Origin: Desulfatiglans anilini DSM 4660
Lineage (GTDB): Bacteria; Desulfobacterota; DSM-4660; Desulfatiglandales; Desulfatiglandaceae
DNA length: 64,000 bases
Assembly: GCF_000422285.1 (NCBI RefSeq)
Contig: NZ_AULM01000004.1
Coordinates: forward strand, 176,767-240,766
Direction of reading: 5' to 3'
In this document: one piece after another, positions 28,078-36,147 of the stretch
How positions within the stretch are numbered: the stretch's first letter is position 1
Layout of the letters: each line of letters starts with the position of its first letter
Position numbers and translations under genes: made by a program
The notes under the pieces: model-generated
What the model saw: only the letters and a program-made list of their open reading frames with translations
The model's database searches: none
What the model was told of the DNA's origin: nothing

Positions 28078-29103
28078 ATGAGATTCAGATGCGGATTTAC
28101 AGGTGGAATATGGAGCAAAGCGCCCCTCATCGTGGTCGCTGCCTTAATGTTCATCTTTTCAGCCGGGGTGGCCAGTGCTGACGTCTTTATCGACACGTTT
28201 CAGACGACTCAAACGATTTCAACCGATGAACTTGGCCCGGAGCCAGATGGCGGCGGCTGGCATCCTACTTCGGGGCCGGGCATCCTTGGCGGAACCCGAG
28301 AGATGCGTCTAGATTGCACCGCAATTTCCCTTAACAATTTTACGATGAATGTTGGAAGCGGCTTTTTCACCTATAACCAGGCTTCTACTGTTCAAGGTTG
28401 GGGCGAAGTGCGATGGGCTGGAATGACATCGCTTGATTTAACGGAAGAGGGTAATGCTATAGAGATCGATCTTACCAGTGATCAGGTGTCCAGTCTGATT
28501 CTTACAATCAACGGAAGCAGCATGGCATCTATCGCATTAGCCGACACAAATGTTGTGCAGTCTTTTACCATCTTATTTTCCAGTTTCAGCGATCCTTCTG
28601 CCTTTCAGGGTGTAGACAGTATCCTGATGCGTATTCCTCAATCAAACAGTTCCTCTGAGACGGACATCACCATTCAGCGTCTCGAGATCGTTTGTATCGC
28701 TGAGGAGCCTGGAATTTCAGTAAGTGCAAATCCCAATCCCATTCCTTTTGATCAGAGCACTTCTCAACTTTGCTGGCAGGCAGACGGCGCGACTCGCGTG
28801 GAACTGAGCGGGCCGGGGCTGTACCAGGAATATACGCAGAATTTAGACCAGCAGAACTGCATCGATGTCATCCCGGGAAATTACGTCGTGACGGCTTGGA
28901 ACGAGTGTGCGTCCAATGTGAGGAATATCACCATCACCAAACAAGGTGCGCCGCCGCCGGTAGATGACGATTATCCCATTGTGTCGCCAAATCCATTGAA
29001 CGTGCCGACCCTGTCTCAGTGGGGCATGCTCATTTTTGCCGGTCTCATGGGCCTGAGCGGCATACGTTATATTTCCGGCCGGGGAAAACGCAGGAAAAAA
29101 TAG
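28078..29103 (+). CDS. exported protein with IPTL-CTERM sorting signal
   Basis: 341 residues. The signal peptide ends near VASA before DVFIDTF. Mature part: beta-rich repetitive sequence with a Cys pair (LCWQAD and QQNCIDV). The C-terminus is VPTLSQWGMLIFAGLMG followed by a basic tail (RGKRRKK). That is the tripartite IPTLxxWG-CTERM signal normally processed by an exosortase. No exosortase gene is visible here. Start ATG has AGGAGGAG upstream with good spacing; a GTG six bases earlier is less likely. Codon use is AT-richer than in the flanking genes, consistent with transfer or a different expression class. Confidence 0.85.
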   Translation: MRFRCGFTGGIWSKAPLIVVAALMFIFSAGVASADVFIDTFQTTQTISTDELGPEPDGGGWHPTSGPGILGGTREMRLDCTAISLNNFTMNVGSGFFTYNQASTVQGWGEVRWAGMTSLDLTEEGNAIEIDLTSDQVSSLILTINGSSMASIALADTNVVQSFTILFSSFSDPSAFQGVDSILMRIPQSNSSSETDITIQRLEIVCIAEEPGISVSANPNPIPFDQSTSQLCWQADGATRVELSGPGLYQEYTQNLDQQNCIDVIPGNYVVTAWNECASNVRNITITKQGAPPPVDDDYPIVSPNPLNVPTLSQWGMLIFAGLMGLSGIRYISGRGKRRKK

Positions 29104-29204
29104 CGGAAAGAGCACCCCAAAAAGGTAGTACCGGTAATATTGCTATACAAATGTTGATCAGTTACGCATAGATTTTCAACCGGGTATGGAAATGTTGGTG
29201 CCTA

Positions 29205-29314
29205 CCCAGAAAATCAAGCGTTTGCGCGGAGACAACCCGCACGCTGTTGCACAAACATTTGTGAAAGTTGAGATTGGGATTGGCCAACAAAACCTTTTCC
29301 GAATGAAAATCAGC
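29205..29314 (+). repeat. palindromic repeat, copy R5 (diverged)
   Basis: Orientation A. Retains AAATCAAGCGTTTGCGCGGA, TTGCACAAACATTTGTG and GAGATTGGGATTGGCCAACA, then a weakened right end. Many substitutions relative to R6 and R9. Confidence 0.65.
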
Positions 29315-29340
29315 TAGTAGCAGGAAACGGGTTCAATAAA

Positions 29341-29380
29341 AAGGCGTGCCGACCAGATGGTTGGCGCGCCTTGAATTTTT
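29341..29380 (+). terminator. rho-independent terminator hairpin
   Basis: A 14-base stem (AAGGCGTGCCGACC with its partner GGTTGGCGCGCCTT, two G-T pairs) and an AGAT loop, followed within two bases by TTTTT. An A-run before it would also allow function in the opposite direction. Likely ends the IPTL-CTERM transcript, about 240 bases past its stop. Confidence 0.65.
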
Positions 29381-29571
29381 CTTCCCTCGATAGGAGCACC
29401 TGAGACAGAGAGCTTTTTTTTCTCTTCACTTCGGCTCCGACCGCGAGTCCGGTCTTTTTGGCCCAAAGCCTCACGCGGCGCGGGTCAGTGTCTGCTGTGA
29501 ACATGGCATGGAAATGGCCCACCGGAACTGCACTTCGAAAAGCTTGAGATCTTTGGCCGATTCAAACCACC

Positions 29572-29711
29572 GTTTCTATCCGGAAATGAGGTTTTTTTGC
29601 CCATATCAAGGAAATCCATAGCTTGCGCGGAAATGGCCTGGTAGTCGCCGCACAAACAAACGTGCAAATGGACGCCGAGATTGGCCAAAAAGACCATTTC
29701 CGGATGGAAAC
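29572..29711 (+). repeat. palindromic repeat, copy R6 (well preserved short form)
   Basis: 140 bases in orientation A. Left end GTTTCTATCCGGAAATGAGG, core GGCCTGGTAGTCGCCGCACA, GAGATTGGCCAAAAAGACC, and right end CATTTCCGGATGGAAAC. The ends are inverted copies of one another, so the element could fold into one long hairpin. One of the best references for the short form. Confidence 0.85.
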
Positions 29712-29868
29712 TGTTATATGCCGTGGCACCTGTACCTCTCCAGGCAAGATATTTGTCGGCTCGGACATTCGCCCTCGACTCTCAAGTGAACATCCTAGAG
29801 CATGCCCTGAGATCCCGGCGCAATAAGGGGTGATGGAGGATCTCGACCGACCCTTTTGGAGGCAGGAG

Positions 29869-31665
29869 ATGAAAGTGAAACACGTGGTCTATTCTTTGTT
29901 GTTTGCCTCATTGGTCTTTCTTGTTCCGGTGGGGAATTCGCCCGCCCAGAACCCGACCCCTTTGAAGGTCGTGCTCGTGTTCGATATCGGTGGAAGAGGC
30001 GACGGCGGATTCAACGATGCCGCCCACAGAGGCCTAGAAAAAGCGGTTGCCGAACTGGGGGTCGAGGCCGTTTACGTGGATCAGGAGCGGAGGCTGGACC
30101 GCGACCATGCCGTCGATGCGGCCGCGGCTTCCGATGTGGACCTGATCATCGGCGTCGGCTTCGCCTTCTCGGAGAAGCTGAATCAGCTCGCCCTGAAATT
30201 CCCCCGCAAGACATTCGTCTGTGTGGACTACAGCATGAGGCGCGACGACAAGGGGCGCCCCATGCCGCTGCCTCCCAATCTCGCCGGGCTTGTCTTCAGG
30301 GAGGAGGAAGGATCCTATCTCGTCGGGGCTGTCGCGGCCCTCACGAGCAAGACCGGGACCATCGGTTTTATCGGCGGGATGGATAACGCGATCATCCGGA
30401 GATTCCAGGCAGGGTACCTGGCCGGCGCACGCGCCGGCCGCCCGGATATCCTCGTGCTGTCGAAATATGCCGGGATAACCGGTGCAGCCTTCAATGATCC
30501 TGACAAAGGATACCAGATCGCCCACCGCATGTACCAGGAAGGGGCGGACATCATCTACCACGCATCGGGCGGTACCGGTGCCGGACTTTTCCGGGCGGCG
30601 AAGGAGACGAACCGGCTGGCGATCGGCGTAGACGTCGACCAGAGCGCTCAGGCGCCCGGTCTGGTGTTGACCAGCATGCTCAAACACATCGATGTCGCGG
30701 TGTTCGAAAGCGTCAAGGCCCGTGCGGAGGGGCGTTTCTCCGGAGGGCTCAAGACCTTCGGACTGAAGGAGAAAGGCGTTGGATTCGTTTATGACGACCA
30801 GAACCAAAAACTGATCCCCTCCGAAGCCTATCACACCGCTCTCTCCCTGCAGCAAAGGATCGTCACGGGTGAATTGACGGTTCCCGACTCGACCGATGAA
30901 AGGCTGCTCCTGTCCCGGGAAGAGCTGCAGGAACTCCTGGTGCAGTTGCAGTCGGAGGTGACGGACGCGTTGGAAAAAATCGACGGTGATCTGATGCAGA
31001 GCGCAAAGGCGCTCGCCGGAGAGGACCTGACGGGTGATGCTGCCCGGGGCGTGCTTCGAAAGGTCTACGCCGATAACCCTTACATCATCGACTGCGAAAC
31101 AGTCAGCCCTGAAGGGATCATGGTGGCCGTCGAACCCCCGGGGCACAGGGCATCCGAGGGCAGCGACATCAGCGCTCAGACCCACATGGTCAGACTGTTC
31201 AAGACGCACGAACCGGTCTTGAGCGATTCATTCCGCTCCGTCGAAGGCCCGCAGGCGGCTGTCATCCACCATCCCGTATTTGCTTTCGACCTACGGTTCA
31301 TGGGTTCCGTCTCGGCGCTTTTTGCGCCGGAATACCTCTTGTCCGGCATCATCGGACCGGTCTCTTCCAACCTGCCGGTCGACATCTTCCTGATGCAGAC
31401 CGACGGTCTGATCATCTACGATGTGGATGCGGCACAAATCGGACGGAACCTCTTTACGGATGCGCTGTACCAACCCTTTCCCGAACTGGTTGCACTCGGT
31501 GAAAAAATCGCTTCCACCCCTGATGGTGAGGGTGTTTACAGCTTTTATCTGAAAGAAGGGAAAATTCCCGTAAAAAAGACGGCCTTTTGGCGGACCGTCG
31601 ACCTGCACGGCACCGCATGGCGCCTTGCCATCGCCTGCGCGCAAGACCATATGGAGAACCCGTAA
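29869..31665 (+). CDS. BMP-family periplasmic binding domain fused to a Cache-like C-terminal domain
   Basis: 598 residues. A signal peptide (MKVKHVVYSLLFASLVFL...) has no lipobox Cys at its cleavage point (SPAQ then NPTP), so it is probably soluble in the periplasm rather than lipid-anchored. Residues about 30-350 match the BmpA/PBP1-type ligand-binding fold (VLVFDIGGRGDGGFND; GFIGGMDNAIIRRFQAG), which in its class often binds nucleosides. Residues about 430-590 look like a single Cache sensor domain (GIIGPVSSNLP; IYDVDAAQIGRNLFTDALY; GVYSFYLKEG). A BMP protein with a Cache tail and no membrane segment or transporter is unusual. The ATG at 29869 has GGAGGCAGGAG before it; the longer frame does not. 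Confidence 0.8.
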   Translation: MKVKHVVYSLLFASLVFLVPVGNSPAQNPTPLKVVLVFDIGGRGDGGFNDAAHRGLEKAVAELGVEAVYVDQERRLDRDHAVDAAAASDVDLIIGVGFAFSEKLNQLALKFPRKTFVCVDYSMRRDDKGRPMPLPPNLAGLVFREEEGSYLVGAVAALTSKTGTIGFIGGMDNAIIRRFQAGYLAGARAGRPDILVLSKYAGITGAAFNDPDKGYQIAHRMYQEGADIIYHASGGTGAGLFRAAKETNRLAIGVDVDQSAQAPGLVLTSMLKHIDVAVFESVKARAEGRFSGGLKTFGLKEKGVGFVYDDQNQKLIPSEAYHTALSLQQRIVTGELTVPDSTDERLLLSREELQELLVQLQSEVTDALEKIDGDLMQSAKALAGEDLTGDAARGVLRKVYADNPYIIDCETVSPEGIMVAVEPPGHRASEGSDISAQTHMVRLFKTHEPVLSDSFRSVEGPQAAVIHHPVFAFDLRFMGSVSALFAPEYLLSGIIGPVSSNLPVDIFLMQTDGLIIYDVDAAQIGRNLFTDALYQPFPELVALGEKIASTPDGEGVYSFYLKEGKIPVKKTAFWRTVDLHGTAWRLAIACAQDHMENP

Positions 31666-31691
31666 TGGCCGAGGCGTCCGAGGAAGATCCG

Positions 31692-31825
31692 TTTCGGCGC
31701 CCATCTGCACGTTTGTCCATGCGGAGGCGATCTGCAGATCGCCTCCGCATGGACAGTTGATTCCCTCGATAAGCGAAAGCCTTTCCTGTCCGGATTGGAA
31801 ACCGGTCTCTACCCGGAAATCATTT
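31692..31825 (-). repeat. palindromic repeat, copy R7 (perfectly palindromic core)
   Basis: Reverse orientation. The centre (31714-31755) is a 42-base perfect palindrome: TGTCCATGCGGAGGCGATCT and its exact complement. The right flank is CCGGATTGGAAACCGG then CCCGGAAATCATTTCCCGA, matching the tail of R8. It replaces the usual imperfect core, so a 21-base stem can form. Confidence 0.8.
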
Positions 31826-31935
31826 CCCGATGGGCACGAGTGAGAAACATCTCGCCTCAAAGGCGCGGGCAGACCTACATCCCTCCGCACTTTCGAAGGA
31901 TGCCCGGCTTTCACGCCTTTCGGATTCGATGAAGT

Positions 31936-32085
31936 CTAATTGCCGCGAGTTTGAGTCGTCGATCCTCCTCCAGTCGTACCGGTCGATCCTTGCCCCTTGC
32001 TGCCGTGATTTTGATCGCCTCCAGCGTAAACCAGGGACGAGAGACCCACCATAAGGGCCAACACCAACACCAGAATCTTTTTCAT
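31936..32085 (-). CDS. small exported Gly/Ser/Thr-rich protein
   Basis: 49 residues. A signal peptide (MKKILVLVLALMVGLSSLVYA) is followed by a 28-residue tail rich in Gly, Ser, Thr and Gln. A strong GGAGG site precedes the ATG at 32085. No Cys lipobox. Function unknown; such short secreted tails are often overlooked. The longer open frame upstream has no start site. Confidence 0.6.
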   Translation of the reverse strand: MKKILVLVLALMVGLSSLVYAGGDQNHGSKGQGSTGTTGGGSTTQTRGN

Positions 32086-32651
32086 CAACTTCCTCCATTT
32101 ATAAATGTCGCCCATGCCCCACTGCAGAACCGACCCAAGGCTTTCAAGGCGGAATGCAACCGGGGTCCACCATCCGGACAGACTGGCCTCATCACGCACC
32201 GCTCGACGCCCGGAAATTCAAAAACCTCGATGGCACCGGCCTCAGCGGCTTGTGCGCCGGACAATCCTGCACCCGAATGGGAAAAACCAGCCGGAAGAAT
32301 ACACAATTTTGTCCTTCCGGCCAGACCCGGACCGGCATCTCCCGCCTTGAGATGATGAATTTTCTTTTTTTTTAAAACTTTAGCAAGCCCTAAAATCAAC
32401 CGTCGCGACCGGACACAAGCCCGTCAGGTCCGCTCGCTCTGATCGAACAACGTTCTGTGGATCACCCCACCCTCAAACCGCCGTTCGACCCGGTCCAAAG
32501 CCCCAGACCGCAGGAAAATACATGGAGAGTCGATGTCATCCATGACACCCGGCCAAGATCGTCCTTCAGCATTTGACAAATTCCAGTTCGTCGGATATGC
32601 TAGGTAAGTTAATATATTGTAAAATCAAAATGTTATAAACCAGGCAGGCAG
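32086..32651. other. non-coding gap upstream of the SNF2 helicase
   Basis: About 565 bases between the small minus-strand gene and the SNF2 gene. It carries the predicted promoter at 32573-32601 and a run of nine T near 32364. No credible gene. Confidence 0.5.
32573..32601 (+). promoter_or_regulatory. predicted promoter of the SNF2-zinc-ribbon operon
   Basis: Perfect TTGACA followed after 17 bases by TATGCT in an AT-rich stretch. It lies about 50 bases before the SNF2 start at 32652. Confidence 0.55.
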
Positions 32652-35078
32652 ATGGCGACCAGTTCCGACAAAAACCGCTCAAAACGCAGACAACAGCGGC
32701 AGAAAGAGCGGTTGCAGCAGTCTTTACGCAAGACACGCCGGGAAAAGATCGAGTCGTTTCTCGAAGCCGCCTGGTATTATTCGGAATTGAAGCAATACGA
32801 AAAGGCCGAGACCTTTCTGAGAAAAATCCTCAAGCAGGATCCGGAAAACCGGGAGGCTCTCTCCGATCTCGCGCGGCTGGGCAAGCTGACGAACAACGAG
32901 GCATTGATCAAAGATTCATTCCTCCAGCTCCACAGAATGGGGTTGCTCCAAAATGCGCCCCTCGAGAATGAAGCCATCCTCAACTTGTGCAAGCATCTCC
33001 TGCAAGACAACGAACCTGGGCAGGCGGCGGAAATCGCCGCGGACCTCAAGGCCCGTCAGGCCGATTTAAAGGTTCGGAAACGGAAATCCTTCGAAAAGGA
33101 CCTGGACCAGATCATCGCGCTCGCCGAGATCATGCAGCGCTCCGAAGGATTCCTTCGCAACACCCAACCCGGGCGGCGCACCGGCAAAGTGAAGGCCGAA
33201 CCCTACCTTTCGGCCCGTAAAACGAACGGCGCTTCCTTCTCTGATGAGCAAAGGGCGGCCGACCGGCAATCATCCCCTTCAGACCGTCCGCCGAACCCGG
33301 ATCAATCCACTTCGAAGCTCATCGATCCTTCGATCGGTTGTTCCGCTTTGGACATTCCCCTGATCCTGGAGATGGAGGGAAGCGGCATCGCGGCGGCCTT
33401 CAGCGATGCATTTCCGGCATCCAGAGAGCAGTACGACCTGGTCATGGACGCGGTGCGGCTGCGCTTCAAGGAGACCTTCGACCACCTCCTGTGCCTCAGT
33501 AACCTTCAGGGCATTACTTCCCTGGCCTATCAGGAGGAGACGGCCCGCAAGATCCTGAAGACCTTCCGGGGCCGGGCTCTCCTGGCCGACGAGGTCGGCA
33601 TGGGTAAGACCATCGAGGCCTGCATGGTCCTGAAGGAATACTGGATGCGCAGGATGATCCGGAATGTCCTGATACTCACGCCTACACCGCTCGTCAGCCA
33701 GTGGCAGGAAGAACTGCGGTCCAAGTTCGGCATGGACTTCGTTTCGACGGACGACCGTGACTTTCGAACCCTGGGCGATGCCTTCTGGCAGCAGCCTCAT
33801 ATCGTGGCCTCCGTGAACATCGCAAAGTCCAAGAAGAATTTTACCGTCGTGGCCGACCGGGACTGGGACCTGGTCATCGCCGACGAGGCCCATCATTTCA
33901 AGAACCACACGACCCAGAACTGGAAGCTCCTCAACGTCCTCAAGAAACGTTTCCTGCTGATGCTGACGGCCACCCCCGTGGAAAACAACCTCATGGAGCT
34001 TTACAACCTGATCACCCTCCTCAAGCCCGGCCAGCTCAAGACCTCCTCGGCCTTCAAGGAAGAATTCATGACGCGGGGCGATCCCACGGACCCCAAAAAC
34101 CGCACCCGTTTGAAGGGCCTTCTCGACCAGGTGATGATCCGCAACACGCGAGCCGTCGCCAATATCCAGATCCCGCCACGATTTGCCGAAACCATCCGCA
34201 CGGAGCCCGTTTCGTCGGAAATCGAGCTTTACGAACGGGTATCCGACCTCGTCCGCGGCCTCAACGCGTCTGAGGGCCCCCGTAACCGAATGGCCCTGAA
34301 GCACCTGCTCGCCGAGGCCGGATCCTCGCCTGCGGCGGTGGAGAAAACCCTCTCCGAATTCGCGCGGAAGCAGGAACCCCCGGCCCTGCTCATGGAGGAG
34401 ATTCGGGCGATCCGGAACCTGACCCGTTCCATGGGGGACACGGGCAAGAACAAAATGGCGATCAAACTGATCCAGTCCGCCCATGACAAGATCATCGTGT
34501 TCGTCACCTATCGAGCCACCCTCGATCACCTGTCCGATGTGCTGACTTGGAACGGGATCGGCCACAGCGTGTTTCACGGACAGATGTCCAACCCGCAAAA
34601 GGAGCGGGCCATCGAACAGTTCAGGACCGAACACGATGTACTCCTCACGACCGAAATCGGCGGCGAGGGGAGGAACCTGCAGTTCTGCTGCCGGATGATC
34701 AACTATGATCTACCTTGGAACCCCATGCGCATCGAACAGCGGATCGGACGCATCCACCGTATCGGGCAGACCCGCGAGGTCATGATCTACAACCTGTGTG
34801 CCGCAGAAACGGTGGAAGAGTACATCCTGGACATCCTCGACCGGAAAATCAATATGTTCGAAATGGTGATCGGTGAGATCGACATGATCATCGGCCGCAT
34901 GCGGGATGAGCAGGATTTTTCGGACATCGTCTATGATATCTGGATCAACACAACCTCGGACAACGACCGTAAAGCGGCTTTCGACAAACTCGCCGCCCGT
35001 CTGAAACGCTGCAAAACGGGATATGAACGAACCAAATCCCTGGATGAAAAGCTTTTTGGGGAAAATTATGAGATTTGA
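32652..35078 (+). CDS. SNF2/RapA-type DEAD-like helicase with N-terminal helical repeats
   Basis: 808 residues. A basic N-terminus (SKRRQQRQKERLQQSLRK) leads into TPR-like helices (ALSDLARLG and similar, about 35-160). After a linker of low complexity comes the SNF2 helicase core: motif I DEVGMGKT (about 313), motif II ADEAHHFKNH, motif III LTATPVENN, and the second RecA domain with FVTYRATLDHL, TEIGGEGRNLQFC and motif VI QRIGRIHRIGQ. It likely uses ATP to move along double-stranded DNA or remodel bound protein, as RapA does. The 3' end overlaps the next gene by 11 bases, so the two proteins are co-expressed and may form one machine. Confidence 0.88.
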   Translation: MATSSDKNRSKRRQQRQKERLQQSLRKTRREKIESFLEAAWYYSELKQYEKAETFLRKILKQDPENREALSDLARLGKLTNNEALIKDSFLQLHRMGLLQNAPLENEAILNLCKHLLQDNEPGQAAEIAADLKARQADLKVRKRKSFEKDLDQIIALAEIMQRSEGFLRNTQPGRRTGKVKAEPYLSARKTNGASFSDEQRAADRQSSPSDRPPNPDQSTSKLIDPSIGCSALDIPLILEMEGSGIAAAFSDAFPASREQYDLVMDAVRLRFKETFDHLLCLSNLQGITSLAYQEETARKILKTFRGRALLADEVGMGKTIEACMVLKEYWMRRMIRNVLILTPTPLVSQWQEELRSKFGMDFVSTDDRDFRTLGDAFWQQPHIVASVNIAKSKKNFTVVADRDWDLVIADEAHHFKNHTTQNWKLLNVLKKRFLLMLTATPVENNLMELYNLITLLKPGQLKTSSAFKEEFMTRGDPTDPKNRTRLKGLLDQVMIRNTRAVANIQIPPRFAETIRTEPVSSEIELYERVSDLVRGLNASEGPRNRMALKHLLAEAGSSPAAVEKTLSEFARKQEPPALLMEEIRAIRNLTRSMGDTGKNKMAIKLIQSAHDKIIVFVTYRATLDHLSDVLTWNGIGHSVFHGQMSNPQKERAIEQFRTEHDVLLTTEIGGEGRNLQFCCRMINYDLPWNPMRIEQRIGRIHRIGQTREVMIYNLCAAETVEEYILDILDRKINMFEMVIGEIDMIIGRMRDEQDFSDIVYDIWINTTSDNDRKAAFDKLAARLKRCKTGYERTKSLDEKLFGENYEI

Positions 35079-36147
35079 GGCCGAGACCGAACCCCTCGCA
35101 TTTGCCGAGCGGTTTCTGGAACTGCACGGCGCGGCGGTGGAGAAACGCGAATCGACCCTCGAAGCGCTTCTCCCCGAAGCGCTGAGCGCCCTCCTGGATG
35201 CCCCCGAGAACATCTTCATCTCCGCAGACAGCGAATCAGGGGCGGACAGCGACCGGCGTTACTCCATCGCATACGGCACCCCTCTTTTGGACCGCATGAT
35301 CGGCGGGGCATTGAGCAAGATCCCGCTGGCCGGCTGTCGTCTGGAATTCGATTACGTGAAGAGCGGCGGCTTTCACCGGCTGCTCGACGAACAGATGACC
35401 TTTTACGGTGCCGCGGCCTCCATCGAAACCGTTGCCGAGGTGTTCGCGAACTACCTTCTGCTGATTGTCCGGTATACGGCCCAGAGCGACGAACAGAAAG
35501 AGGGCCTTTTGCCCATGGTATTCAATGCGGATACGGGCAGCTTCGTCCCCGAGATGACCCAGGCGCTGGATGCCGCACAGTGTCAGGCGGTGTATGCGCC
35601 TCCGGAAAAGGATGCCCTACGGAACATCGCCCGACTGGGTGAAGCGGTCGAACAAACCGCCCGCCGGCTTATCGAGGAGGAACTCGAATCCTTTCGCCTG
35701 AGCATGGCCCGCCGCTTCAAGCGCGATCTGGCCAATCTCGTCGAATACTACACCGGCCTGGAGCAGGAGATGCTCAAGGCCTTGGAGAAACCCGGGCTTT
35801 CGGACAACGCACGCAGAGACCGGCAAAGCAAAATCGACGGACTACCCTCTGAATTGGCCAGCAAGCGAGACGATCTGCTCAAGAAATACAGCGTCAAGGT
35901 GCGCCTGAAACCGGCTGCGGCCATGCAGATACGTACCCCGGCCAGAAGGATCATCTGCCGCCTTTCCATAGGCAGGCAAACCCGGCAATTCTTCTTGACC
36001 TACAATCCCGTGACCCGCAGGATCGACCCGCCGGTCTGCAGCCGCTGCCACAGTCCGATCTTCCACATCCACTTCGAAGGCGCGCTGGAAGCCCTTTGCT
36101 TCGATTGCAGAGGGGGGACCTCCGCCCAAGGCCGGAAACGAACCTAG
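35068..36147 (+). CDS. coiled-coil protein with C-terminal zinc ribbon, partner of the SNF2 helicase
   Basis: 359 residues, no membrane segment. The ATG at 35068 (MRFEAETEPLAF) overlaps the SNF2 stop and has GGGGAAAATT upstream. Residues about 180-300 are helical, with a long coiled coil (LARLGEAVEQTARRLIEEEL and onward). The C-terminus has two Cys pairs, CSRC and CFDC, separated by 19 residues, a likely zinc ribbon. No catalytic motif is seen, so it may be a DNA- or protein-binding accessory. Same two-gene arrangement would be the test for a conserved module. Confidence 0.82.
   Translation: MRFEAETEPLAFAERFLELHGAAVEKRESTLEALLPEALSALLDAPENIFISADSESGADSDRRYSIAYGTPLLDRMIGGALSKIPLAGCRLEFDYVKSGGFHRLLDEQMTFYGAAASIETVAEVFANYLLLIVRYTAQSDEQKEGLLPMVFNADTGSFVPEMTQALDAAQCQAVYAPPEKDALRNIARLGEAVEQTARRLIEEELESFRLSMARRFKRDLANLVEYYTGLEQEMLKALEKPGLSDNARRDRQSKIDGLPSELASKRDDLLKKYSVKVRLKPAAAMQIRTPARRIICRLSIGRQTRQFFLTYNPVTRRIDPPVCSRCHSPIFHIHFEGALEALCFDCRGGTSAQGRKRT

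Larger units (their letters stand above)
29104..29868. other. non-coding region with two repeat copies and a terminator
   Basis: About 765 bases between the IPTL-CTERM gene and the BMP-type gene. It holds repeats R5 and R6 and a strong terminator hairpin at 29341-29380. The short minus-strand open frame across the hairpin has no binding site and I do not call it a gene. Confidence 0.6.

Noticed and set aside
29310..29522. 70-codon minus-strand frame over the terminator hairpin
   Set aside because: A strong terminator lies inside it and it has no binding site.
27371..29768. Recurring short frames reading LANLGVHLHVCLCG in several repeat copies
   Set aside because: The phrase recurs because the DNA repeat recurs; frames are broken differently in each copy and have no start sites.
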